From positions 51,075-115,074 of the forward strand of contig JALLLT010000073.1 in the NCBI GenBank assembly GCA_025266875.1: a DNA stretch of 64,000 nt, written 5' to 3'. A program made the position numbers and the translations under genes. Of this stretch, positions 1 to 10,683 are shown piece by piece (the stretch's first letter is position 1; the number at the start of each line of letters is the position of its first letter). The notes under the pieces are model-generated. The model was not told the origin of the DNA and did no database searches. It worked only from the letters and a program-made list of their open reading frames with translations. This DNA comes from Fennellomyces sp. T-0311 (lineage: Eukaryota; Mucoromycota; Mucoromycetes; Mucorales; Lichtheimiaceae).

Positions 1-2
1 GT

Positions 3-281
3 ATACGCAATAAGTATCCGGCTAGTTATGCTGTTCATAACATTGCAAACAAGTACGGTCACAGGATTATGAAGACACCTCCATACCATTGTGAACTTCA
101 ACCAATTGAGGGACTCTGGGGGATTGCCAAGCAGCAAGTGGCTTATAGCCCGGACCTTGAGAACAACGAGGTACAGCTTGCGCATCGTCTATATGAGCTT
201 TTCGCAAAAGTTGAGGAACGTAGCCTTCTTTCCCTTTGGCAAAAGACAGTGAAGATATGTGTAGAGTATAGCGAAGCATAA
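3..281 (+). pseudogene. Tc1/mariner (IS630-type) transposase, C-terminal fragment
   Basis: The frame is open from base 3 to the TAA at 279-281, so the gene enters from outside the window. The segment PPYHCELQPIEGLWGIAK (about residues 25-42 of the visible part) matches the last catalytic block of DDE_3/Tc1-IS630 transposases, where the third acidic residue lies in an 'NPIE..W...K' context. That enzyme cuts and rejoins transposon ends at TA sites. Only about 92 residues are visible, so the first two acidic residues and the HTH domain cannot be judged. No terminal inverted repeat was found after the stop. It is not obviously the same copy as the element at 37382-38976. Family assignment is fairly safe; intactness is unknown. 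Confidence 0.8.
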
Positions 282-883
282 TTTTTAGGTTGGTTCTCCA
301 TCTCCAAAATTTTTCAAAAAAATGAAATTAATTTTTTTTACTTTATATATAGACAGCTATACTTTTTTGCATTTTTTTAAAACAAGAACTAAAATACAAA
401 AATTTTACACAGTAAGCTATAATGTCCTTTTTTTTATTATTTGAAACGGATGTATATTGGTCCAGATATCGCAATTTTTCATCTTGTCGCATTTTTTCCG
501 ATTTGTCGTTATTTATTATTACTTGAGAGCATTGGATATATATATTAGATAAGAATAAGGGCAATAAAGGCGTCAGTTTATCTCGTCACATTATCCTACC
601 TACCTTATCCTTGTCTTGACCAACATCTAAGATCTATATCTATCCTAGTTCTTGTCCTTGTCCGGCCTTGCCATCACTAACCATCCATATGGTCAATGTG
701 TAGTGGAAAGCACCTAACACCCACCTTCTAGTCTAGTCTTGTTCTTGTTTTGTTCTGTCTTGCCGCTTGATCCATTCCCGTAGGTTCTTGCATTTTTGTT
801 GATTGGTTAGTAGTTGTATTATCCTTTAGTAGAGTAGTACTCTTATCTCTCTCTTATTTTTAGCTATCTTCTATTGGGTCGTG
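282..883. other. AT-rich non-coding stretch; possible 3' LTR of gypsy-1
   Basis: I see no credible coding region. Read on the minus strand, a purine-rich run (AGAAGGTGGG) ends at about 720 and is followed by TGTTAGGTGC from 719 downward. That is what a polypurine tract next to an LTR start looks like, and it lies just beyond the end of gypsy-1 pol. The partner LTR is not in the window, so this cannot be confirmed. Confidence 0.3.
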
Positions 884-886
884 CTT

Positions 887-3800
887 CTACTCTCCACTTG
901 CATTTCTGACAGGGCTTGGGCTTGAGTCCATTACAATATGAATAGTCTTAAGACGATCGGTGTGGACCCAGGAAGAATAGACTTGACCATTGAGGTCCTC
1001 GAACTTGTAAATATCAGTTTCAGGATGTACTGCGATAACTTTAAATGGGCCTTTCCAATTGGACTCCAGGCTCAACTTGTTTTCATGGCACATCAAGACA
1101 TGGTCACCAAAAGAAAATTTTTAAGGTTTAAGGATCTCATCCCAGTGCTCCTTGTCCTTGGCGGTATTTTCCTTCAGCCGGCGTTCGGCGATGATATGTG
1201 CCTCACGCAAGCGACGTACTTCTGGTACTCGACCATGTGCTTCGATAGGCTTGTCTTGAGGCAGCTCAGCCATATCAATGAACGGGCGCAGAGGATCACC
1301 AGGTAAACGAGGTTCTTGACCATAGACAAGGAAGTATGGACTAAAGCCAGTGGTGCGATGCTTGCGGACGCGGCAGGCAAACAAAGCAGTGCCAACATAC
1401 TGGTCCCATACGTGGATCTGGCTTTGAACAAACTTGCATAGCATTTGCTTGAGGATACCATTTGTGCGTTCAGCCTTGCCATTGGTTCTTGGATGAAACG
1501 CCGAAGTGAGAACGTGGTTAATTTTGAGACGGCCAAGATAATGAGCAAGGACCTTGGACATAAAGTTGGCACCGCGGTTTGTGCAGATTTCCATGGGACA
1601 AGAAAAATGCATAATGATTTCCTCATAAAGAAATTCTGTAATGGCAGCACCGGTGGCATCAGGAACCGCGCGAGCAATGGTTCAGTTGGTGGCGTAGTCA
1701 ACAGCAACAAGAAGCCAACGGTTACCATTCAGCGTGGCGGGCAACTCGCCAATAAAATCGAGGTGCCAGTGGGCAAAAGGCAGTAGTACATCCAATGGCT
1801 TCATAGGGCGGTAATGAACTTGGCAGTCAGCCTTGAAGGCCAGCTGACACTATGGACATGCAGACAACCAATCTTGAATATCTGACTGCATATCAGGCCA
1901 CCAATAATGCTTTCGCAAGACGTCATACACTGTTGTTGTACCAGAATGGCCAAGAGACTTGTGGGTATCTGACACCAGATCTGCACGCTGAGCAAACATC
2001 ACATAGCAAACCTCCTTGATAGTGTCACCGATCTTGACCTTCCAATACACCGCCGAGTTGTGCACCACAAATTTGTCCTTGTACATTGACGGCCGTTGTT
2101 CTTCTGAAATGGCATAGAACTTGGGCCAGTCGCAATCTTGGACAGCCTTGACCGCATATAGGAATTCTGGTTCCATTTCGAGTTCTTGGGTGATGCACTC
2201 AGGGCCATCACGACGAGACAACAGATCCGAGGTGTGATTATCCTTGCCCAGTTTGTACTGGATGTTGGGATCGTACAATTCGAGCTCGGCAATCCATCTT
2301 GTGAGGCGAGGAGTCAGTTTGGTCTTGATCCGAAAGTACTTGAGAGGGTGGTGATCAGAGAAAACAGTGTATTTCCAGCCATTCACAAAGCAACGCCAGG
2401 TGCGTAATGTATGCAAGATTGCTAAAAGTTCACGTTCCTGGGCAGGATAAGATCGTTTGGCAGTGGATAACTTCTTTGATTCAAATGCCAAAGGGTGCAT
2501 CAAGCCGTCGTCACCTTGTTGTAGCAGCACTCCCCCTACACCGTAATCACTGCTATCCACCTCAATGACATATGGTGCATCTGGATTTGGTGGTTGCAGG
2601 ACTGAGCGGCGGTCATGCGGGCCTTGATTTCCTCAAAGGCGGCTTGGCACTCAGGAGTCCACTTGATTGCCCTTTTCTTCGCACCAGTACCTTTCGTCAA
2701 GTCTGTCAATGGCGCGGCCAAGGCAGCAAAATCGCGGATAAACCGACGATAGTGCGAGCCAAGACCAACAAACTAACGAACTTCCTGGACATCGATGGGC
2801 ACCAGCCAGTCTTGAATCGCCTTAACCTTGGAACTTGCAGGGAGGATACCTTCTGCCGTTGCCTGGTGGCCAACAAACTTCAACTCGGTCTTGAATAGCT
2901 CGCACTTCTTCTCATTTGCAATCACCTTTGCTACTCGAAACTTCTCCAAAATCGCTCGAACGTCCTTCACGGGCTGTTCTTTGGTCTTGCTGAACAATAA
3001 GACGTCATCCAGATACCTCATAGCACACCTATCAAGAAATTCTGCACCGATCACTAAGTTCATCTATGACTGAAAGACAGGAGGGCTGTTCATAAGACCA
3101 AACGGTAGAACTAGCGATTCGAACTTGCCATAGCGAGTGTTGAATGCCGATTTCAGAATACCCTCCTCCAGTAGTCGCAAATTATGATATCCAGATCGCA
3201 GGTCGAGCTTGGTGAAGTATCTCATGCCATGAAGACGTTCAAGACATTCATCGATACGTGGCAATGGTGTTGAATTGCGTTTGCTGATTCTGTTGGCTGC
3301 CCGGTAATCGATGCACATTCTCATTTCACCCGTTTTCTTATGTAGGAACAGGACCGGTGCACCCCATGGCGATGAGCTTGGTCAGATCAGGCCCAAATCT
3401 AGCAATTCCTTCAACTGCCAACGCAGCTCATCCAACTCTCGCAGGCTCATCTTGTACAGCGGTTTTGAGATTGGGGCAGCATTGCCAGTGTTGATAACAT
3501 GCTCAGTGTCGCATTTAGGAGGGAGACCAGGCAGTTTGTCTTGGAAAACATCACTGAATTCCTCCACTAATGCTTTTGCCATCCCATCTGACGTAGGAGT
3601 GGTCTTGAAATCCACCGGTCATAGGAAACAGGCAAACACATCATCAGTCCCCTTGTGGCGTTCCAAACACTAGACTTGACGATGCGATATCAGATATGCG
3701 AGCTCAGGGATCACACATTTATGCCATAGACGAAGGACATATTCATGCTCACCCCTCTGAATACGCCAGATATCCAATTCCCAATCCAGCATAGGTTGTA

Positions 3801-4128
3801 CAGTCTTGATCCAGTCATGGCCGAGGATCACATTGAACTTCGTGTCAAGGACATAGGCGGTCACCTTGTGTTTATATCCTTGAGCATCCAATGACACCTC
3901 GGCTTGCTTGGTGATAGTGGTGGTATGTCCTTCAGCAGTTTCGACAATCCGGCTTAAGACCTTGTGTAATGGCAACTTGTCAGCAAGGCGTGGTGCTACA
4001 TATGAGCCTGAAGCACTGGAATCGATCAACACATCAGCAAGGACATCATTGCAAGACATTGAGTACAGAGGTAAATCAGTTTCCTTTATTGACAAAAGTG
4101 AATCAAGATACTGTTTATCCTCTTCCAA
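887..4128 (-). pseudogene. pol: gypsy-1 pol polyprotein (protease-RT-RNase H-integrase), broken
   Basis: The protease region is 4128-3670, with 'DSSASGSYV' at the active-site Asp. Reverse transcriptase covers about 3615-2773, with MRMCIDYRA, a Tyr-Leu-Asp-Asp box (RYLDDVLLFS, near 3010) and LPFGL. RNase H lies at 2560-2300 and begins MDSSDYGVGGVLLQ. The integrase H2C2 finger follows (HKSLGH ... CP), then the core at 1612-1121 with 'CTNRGANFMSK' and 'GKAERTNG' for the second and third acidic residues. The end module is NWKGPFKV at about 1050. Protease and RT stay in one frame but carry stops between 3669 and 3616, near 3063 and near 2770. The frame changes near 2550, and further stops follow near 1849 and 1613. 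The enzyme would copy element RNA and insert it, but this copy cannot. Confidence 0.85.
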
Positions 4129-4131
4129 GGT

Positions 4132-4425
4132 TCACTGTAACTTCAAGGACTCGTCATCTTGCTCATCCGACAGATCGATCAACACAGCTTTAGGGGCCTT
4201 GGGGGCTTGCTCTGGGCGAACCATGCTAAGAGAATGGTGTGGTTTTAGGGAGCGTGAAGGGACTTCTCTTAATCCAACCGCGCTTTGCTGTTCTCTGACC
4301 ACCTTGACGACCATGCTTCAGACCTGGTCTGGATGGGCAGTTGCGAGCAAAATGCCCAAGACCACCACAATTGTGGCACTCCTTGCCGTCGATAGAGCTA
4401 CGGCTGCCACCACCTTGTTGACGCC
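4132..4425 (-). pseudogene. gag: gypsy-1 gag C-terminus with CCHC zinc knuckle
   Basis: The minus-strand reading contains CHNCGGLGHFARNC, a C-x2-C-x4-H-x4-C zinc knuckle that binds retroelement RNA in the nucleocapsid. A basic Arg/Lys-rich flank surrounds it. The reading moves into an overlapping second frame (4132-4314) before the protease, as in gypsy elements where pol follows gag by frameshift. The upstream gag is cut off at 4426 by another element. The equivalent knuckle in gypsy-2 lies near 52180-52220. The knuckle call is secure; the frame arrangement is an inference. Confidence 0.8.
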
Positions 4426-5040
4426 GCATCCTCTTATTTCCTCCTGGTTGAGTTCGAAAAAAATTGATTTTTAGGAGGTGGTGGGAGGAAATAACATTTG
4501 GGCAGGTGATTTGGAGAAAAAATTTTCTTTTTCTGTTTTACATTATGATGTCATGAGCAAATAGATGGCCGGCAATTTAGTAAATAACCTCACAACGTAG
4601 TTAACTTACGCGCGACACAAGAAAAAGACGATTTCGTGTATAGAGAAGAAAAAACGTACAAAACAAGAAAAAAGCTTTGCTGCGTGACTTTGAGAAAAAA
4701 ACGCAAGTTGAACTGAAATCTCAAACAAGATGCACTTCAATTCCGACGATTTACATTGGCATTGGAAGTAATTGTAAAAGGAGATGGAAGAAAAAATGTC
4801 ATTGGGGTGACATAGTGAAAGGAACTGCATTTGTAGCTATGTTACGCACTTACTGTAATAAAACCATTTTCATTGTAAAATGCACACAGCAGCACTTTTG
4901 CTGTATATGTACAGTAGCACGGTTTCATGCACAACAGTATTGGCGACAACAATATGATGGTGGATGAAAGATAATAGAACTGGTATGGTGCATACCTTCT
5001 TAAATAGACAGAAATCTTTGCTTTTTTCAAAAGCTATCTA
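4426..5040 (+). mobile_element. MULE-type terminal inverted repeat arm (interrupted element)
   Basis: It starts GCATCCTCTTATTTCCTCC. Over roughly 560 bp it matches the arms of the foldback element at 48538-50521, for example the shared segment ATGGCCGGCAATT and the 'cattggcattggaagtaattgt' region. It lies directly in the gag reading of gypsy-1, so it inserted there. Resemblance to the foldback arm stops near 4985 and Harbinger-1 interrupts at 5041. The opposite terminus and the 9-bp target duplication (expected GTTGACGCC) were not found in the window. Confidence 0.65.
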
Positions 5041-5374
5041 AGGTGCTCTCCACCTTAGGAAAAATATATTCAGGATATAATCAAAAAGTATTCATATTTT
5101 TGAATATTTAAATTGCCACGTTTTTAAATATTTTTTCAAAATTTTTAAATATGGATTAAAATATTCTTACATACTTTTTACGTATTTGAATATCTTGATG
5201 TGCATAGGATTACTATCGCTCTACTGCTTTTTACATTACATATAACACTGCTGTCTTATCGCTTTCGCATAACAAAGCTACTATTTTATTATGATAAGAA
5301 TATGGTTTATCTTGCTACATCAAGTATTCCGCTAATTATACTACTGGAGATTTGCTTGTTGTGAGGATGACATA

Positions 5375-7038
5375 TTAGGCTTTCTTGTTCTTTGATGGCC
5401 GTCCGCGCGGCTTTTTCACCACAACCATGTTGTTGCCATTCTTTTCCTTAGCTGGCCGTCCGCGCTTTTTCGCCTTCGCAGCTGTTGGGGTTAATGGAGC
5501 TTCTGTAGGCGCAACTTTTGATCTTTGTCGGAATGCTTACCAGTCGGTTGCTTGCCTTTTCCCAGTTGTGATGCTTGCTCGCGCTCCGCGACCTTTTCGG
5601 TGCGATTTGCACCTATGTTGCTATTTTTTTCCGGTGGGGTTTGGTTTTTATGCTTGATGGAAGCGACATTCTTGTTTGAATACCTTTGGTGAGGTTGCTT
5701 CGGTTTGACAGAAGACGTGCCGGTGGTCTCCTCTTCATCACTAGACAACTGGAAATCCAGTTCCAGTTCCAAAGCTGCTGTCTCTTGAAGCGACAATTCA
5801 TTCCCGCCTTTTCCCGATGATCCTTCACGACCATCGCCTGATTCTTCATCCATTACACCCGTCCATTTCATCTTCTGTGTGTTCGACTGGAACGTCTGAA
5901 TCATCAAAAGGTAGAAAGTCATTAGAAAGCAGCAAGTTATCATCAACGGGGCTCGCGTCTTCGAGTTGGGCAGACTCATCATGTACGTCTTGTTGGCTAC
6001 AAAGTGATATAGGAGTGGTGCAAAAATATTAGTATACATATCGCAAAACGTAACCTACAATATACCGCTTTTTTGAGTTGGTTGCGATGCATCTTGAACT
6101 AGTTGCAAATAAGCCATGTTAGCTCACTGCCACATATAGATAGAAAGCATATGAGATACCTTTCACCTGTGACAGAATTCGGCGAAGGCATGTTACTATG
6201 ATAATAAACGCTGTTAGTACTGGCTCTCGAGATACTCGTAGCAAATACCTTTGATTCTTCTGGCCGCCTTCTTTCTCTAATTTATACTCGTGAGATGATG
6301 ATAAGGTTGACGCTGCTTGGCCGTTTAAACCTTACCTTTGACTTCCTCCTTTGTTCTCTGGAAAGCTCTGACCATCAGCAGACGTGCCCCCCATGAACCT
6401 GCGCACGCGTTAAGAGGATACTCATTCTTGATGTGGCTTTCCAGGACTAGATTCGGTTGTCGTTGTTGCAGTTTTCCCAAGTCACACCAGGTAGTATCTG
6501 GATTCATCTGGTACTTCTTACGGATCATAAGCGCCAAGGCATCAGCAAATGGAGTGATGTTTTTTTTGAATGTAGTGAGATAGACAGGCTTCCAGTCTGA
6601 CTTCAAGACTTCTTCGCCAAGTGTTTGGTATAGTTCCCAGACAAAATGGCGTGGGCTACCGTCTTTATCTGTAGGATGACCGACGGTCCTCTCAATCTTG
6701 CGTTTGGCAAGTGGATTTTCGTCAGGATCGGTACAAGGGTATTCCGGTAGATCGGTCAATGCATCAGGGCCAGAAACCAGATCTTCCTCCAGTTGTGAAC
6801 GTACTTCACATAGAGTGCTGCTCAATTCCGCAATGCGAGCTTTGGCTTCAATTAGCTCGTGACGCGCAGCACCTAGTTCGGTTTTCACCGCATTGAGCTC
6901 CAGCATCATTTCATTTTGTAAATTTTGCGCAGTAGTTTCAGCACGACGTGCATTTTGGACCATTGCTGCCTTGAAATCGGCTACTGTATTAAGAAATGAT
7001 GTAATCAGTTGCGTTGTGCTATCACTGGACACTGTCAT
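5375..7038 (-). CDS. CACTA accessory protein: coiled coil plus two C-terminal AT-hooks
   Basis: It starts at 7038. Residues about 15-90 are rich in Ala, Glu and Leu and likely form a coiled coil. A folded-looking middle follows, with 'FVWELYQTLGEEVLKSDWKPV'-like text ending near 6340. One or more short introns lie between about 6340 and 6040. An acidic, Ser- and Lys-rich region (6039-5500) leads to the tail (5480-5375) holding two AT-hooks, KKRGRPAK and KPRGRPSK. The last switch of frame, near 5515 in an A-run, is either a 1-nt indel or a missed intron. AT-hooks bind the minor groove of AT-rich DNA. By analogy with plant TnpA, it may bind the AT-rich subterminal repeats. That role is inferred from position and composition, not homology. 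Confidence 0.6.
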
Positions 7039-7155
7039 GACAAGATCGAAAGAGCGCGGTCGAAAAAGAAATCGCGTCGCGCAGTATACCGTGTATTAAG
7101 ACCCAGAAAATTGATGAAGTGCCACTGTTCGTTCAAAGCCGACGTTTTTTTCTTA
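7039..7155. promoter_or_regulatory. Divergent intergenic spacer of the CACTA element
   Basis: About 117 bp separate the start of the minus-strand AT-hook gene (7038) and the chosen plus-strand tnp2 start (7156). A shared, bidirectional promoter is the simplest reading. I see no clear TATA box. Confidence 0.4.
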
Positions 7156-10100
7156 ATGGCAAGACACAGGACATTTCAGACCCGGTGTCCATATTGTAAA
7201 TGGGATGTCCGAGGAACTCGTCAGGAAGTGCAGGCGCATTTGAATGGCTGCATACAGGAAAAACTCGATGCTATACTTGCGCGAATCGATCGGCAGCCCA
7301 CTAATCGTACATCAGCAGAGGTAGCGCTTGATATCCTACTCCTTATTACTTCGACTTGGGCATTAATTGTTTACTATTATAGTCATCTCGAACGACTTTC
7401 GCGGCGCCTTCACCCGAGCTTGAAGCGCTCGCACTTCATTCTGATACCTCGGGATACGACGACCAGGTGCAGTGGAATAATAAACAGTGTACAGCATCTA
7501 AAGTACTATTACTGATTTTGTATGCTGTATGTTGTATAGGACATGGAGAACGACGATCAATTCCAATATTGTGACTATCACGACTGCATGGATTGGACCT
7601 TATCGGGACCAGTAGAACTTCAGGAAGTGACTAATCCGATACCTGATCAAGACGAGCAGCCAGTAGCAATGGCAACCGATGGTTCTACTGCAGAAGTGAC
7701 AAGAGAATCTCCTACAATGGCCGAGCTCTTCGATTCTTTCGGTGAATACAATATTCCTGATACCCCAATTACTGAAGAAGAAAGTATTGCAGCCAGCATT
7801 GATCTGTATGCGTTAGCTGTGCAGCATGGTGTACCCCGAGAGTGCTTTGATGCTTTCATTTCACGAGTCAACAAGTACACCAAAGGTAAGGTCCTGCCGC
7901 TAAGATCGCATTATCGTTCACGAAAGGCATTGCGTGAATCATTCCCCATTACAACCAAGCCCTATCAAGTCTGCCCAAAGGGATGCAAGTAATTCACCGA
8001 CGACGACGAAACTACAGAATGCATACATTGTCATGCTGCAAGATTTGAGGAAGGCTCCGATAAACCAGCAAGCACTATGCAGTATTTACCATTGAAGGAT
8101 CAATTAGCGCTTCTCATCGGCGATGAAAAGACTCGACAATTCCTCAAATACCGTTCGACATACAAAGAAACCAATGATGTCATGAAGGATATATTCAATG
8201 GAGATGTGTACAAAAAGTTGAAACACAAGCTATTCCCAGACACCATGGATCTTGCTCTAGGATTGTATACGGATGGTTTTGAAGCTTTTAAGCGAGGAAA
8301 GCACTCGATGACCATTTTTCATATAGTGGTTCTCAATCTGCCGCCAGAGATCCGCTACGAAGATCGCTACATGATACAGGTGTGTATCGCACCGGGTCCA
8401 AACAAGCCTGCGGATATTGCAAGTTTTCTATCGCCGTTGCTACTGGAATTAGAAGACTTATGCGAAAACGGAATGATTGTCGAAGCAGCTGGTGGAATCA
8501 AGGTGAAAGCCCATCTATTATTTACAGGTGGGGATATACCCGCATCAGCCGATGTCGCAGGGCACGCTGGTCACCGTAGCTACCATGGATGCCGTTTTTG
8601 TACAATCCAAGGGATACGTGTACAGAACACCATGACGTTTCCACCGGTACAGATGGACCTTAAACAGCTCGAGTCATATTCGAATCGCTGCTGTGCTATT
8701 ACCAACAATAACAGCAATGAGAGCGACGATGATGAATATGCAGACACCGGTGACGACCAAGGTAGTGATACTGGGGCGCTAAGCGGTGAAGAGCAAGTGT
8801 CAATGGAAAGTCAACAGAGCCGGCGTCCTAAACCTGCGGTGCGCACAATAAGTATGTATGGCAAAATAGACACTAAGGTAGGCCAGAAGCGGGTTAGTCC
8901 TTTCGCACATCTGCCTACTTTCCACGGTGCAACATTCTTTCCTATTGATATTATGCACCTACTTGCCGGAATCGCAAAACAGCTCTGGGAAACCGTGTGT
9001 GGAAAATACGGTAAAGACTTAAATCCATTATACTTGTCGCCAAAAAATCGGGGAATCGTTGGGATGCGAATTGCAGAATCAAGAGGTACTACATCATCAA
9101 CTTTTTCTGGACAATGTGGCGATATATCCTGTCAGAGTGGCTTTTTCCGCTCTGTAGATTGGATTCATTTCGGGAAGTATCTCGTTTCCACTATCTTATT
9201 GGAGTTTTACGATGATACAGAAACCCAACAGGCCCTTTGCGATCTAACATCTGTTTACAGGCTGTCATTCAGCCGGGAAATACTTCGAGACGATATTATA
9301 CTATTGAAGAAGGCTGTCAGTTCATGGGTCTCCTGGCTACAGGATCAAGTAACCAAAGGATACATGTCTCCCACGGTATTTACGCCTAACACCCATTACC
9401 TCACGTATCTTCACAAAGTGATTGAGAGGCTTGGGCCGTTGCCGTTCGTTGCGGCCTTCTCAATGGAGCGTGCTATCGGCGCAATTAAGCAGCAGATACA
9501 TTCCAAACGCTTCGCAGGTGTAAATTCCGGTAACGTTCTTATCGAGTTATCCGCAATTAAACAGCGTCAACGTCTCGAAAAATCCGAAAGCCTAGATACG
9601 TGTACTGAGGAGGAGCAAATCGATGAAGAACAGAACTTCGAATCAAGCAAAGCACTTAATGTGATCACACTTTCAAAAGATCCGGGTGGTCCTGAAATAT
9701 GGGGACCTTTCTCGCAAGGTAGAATCCGAGATCTACGCTGTCAAAGTGCTCTACGCAACTACTGGGCTTGGCAAAACTCCACGTATGACGGTATCACCAT
9801 CGATCAAAATGAAATCCTCGAGACTGGCTCGCGCTTGTACAAGGATAAAATCGTATACGGAGGGACTGAAAAAGAATCATTTGTACGACTACATGTGGTT
9901 GTGTGCACCGACAAATCAACAGGCAAAGTACTGAAAAAACAACCGGAGACAAGGCAGTATCTTGGTAAAATCAAGTATTTCTTCGCTCATAAGCTCAACG
10001 AAAATTGGTCAGAACGGCTGTTAGCGTTGGTTGAAGTTTTCCGTACAAAGAACGATCGTGGTCCATGGCCATACAGAACGGAGAATGGTGGAAGCAAGCA

Positions 10101-10245
10101 CGTTGCTGTTGATATAAAGGACATCGTTGAATTTGTAGGTCGAGCGAAAGGTTCAAATGGGCGTGATTATTTTTTCTGGCCACAAAACATGCCTAACTCA
10201 AAGAAAGAAATAGCACTGGATTATAAATTAGAATTTATACGTTGA
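7156..10245 (+). pseudogene. CACTA transposase (tnp2 family)
   Basis: Exon 1 (7156-7320) begins MARHRTFQTRCPYCKWD, a Cys/His finger (C-x2-C ... H-x3-C). A GT-AG intron at 7321-7382 and a second at 7467-7539 keep the frame, joining 'TSAE' to 'SSRTTF' and 'GYDDQ' to 'DMENDD'. Exon 3 has a zinc-ribbon (CPKGC ... CIHCHAARF), then tnp2 landmarks: 'LGLYTDGFEAFKRGKHSMT', 'FLSPLLLELEDL', GHAGHRSYHGCRFC and 'PIDIMHLLAG'. tnp2 enzymes cut CACTA ends. The length of about 1,000 residues suits the family. A single in-frame TAA at 7990-7992 splits the zinc-ribbon, so the copy is disabled unless read through; otherwise the 722 codons after 8077 are clean. That makes it one of the youngest-looking enzymes in the window. 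Confidence 0.85.
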
Positions 10246-10683
10246 ATAAAATTGATTTGCAACGGTATTAGATTTTGAATATTTTACTATATTTCTTACG
10301 AATTTGAATATTCATCTATATATTTTGTACGTATCTCAATACTTTCCAATATTCAAATAAATATTTGCTTTTTTCCTGAATATTTTTTTCCTAAGGTGCT
10401 CATTATGCTTCGAACAGAGAACTCCATTTCCAAAATTGATGATGGGAAATATTTTTTCCATCCCACCTTCCAAAATTAGGCTTCGCGGATATCTCCTACT
10501 TTGGTAACTGCTTCTCGGTGGAAATACCACTGCGAAGGCTCTCTTGGATCGATATAAAAGGAAACTGTCACTTCTTCAGCACTTTAAAAACGCAATCAGA
10601 GTATTACAAAATATATGCCTCATGTTTCTCATTGTCTCTCTATCTTCTTCTACTATTTTTATTATTAGCAACATTTCTTTACC

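Larger units (their letters stand above)
884..4425 (-). mobile_element. Ty3/gypsy retrotransposon 1 (decayed, 5' part missing)
   Basis: Minus-strand order is gag zinc knuckle, aspartyl protease, reverse transcriptase, RNase H, integrase zinc finger, integrase core, then a GPF/Y-type C-terminal module. This is the Ty3/gypsy order. The element is interrupted at 4426 by a MULE-like terminal repeat, and the N-terminal gag and 5' LTR were not found elsewhere in the window. Many in-frame stops and at least one frame change show that it is dead. It is related to but distinct from gypsy-2 at 39406-53626. Confidence 0.85.
5051..10398 (+). mobile_element. CACTA (En/Spm-type) transposon
   Basis: The termini CACCTTAGGAAAAATATATT (left) and its inverse ending AATATTTTTTTCCTAAGGTG (right) form an inverted repeat of about 25 bp. 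CTC at 5048-5050 and 10399-10401 is a 3-bp duplication. Joining the flanks with a single CTC restores the uninterrupted Harbinger terminus seen at 60050-60061, an internal empty-site check. Subterminal DNA on both sides is full of TGAATATT-like motifs, likely binding sites for the element's own protein. It carries two divergent genes, at 5375-7038 and 7156-10245. Confidence 0.87.

Noticed and set aside
938..1306. Plus-strand frame over gypsy-1 integrase
   Set aside because: It is antisense to recognisable integrase motifs.
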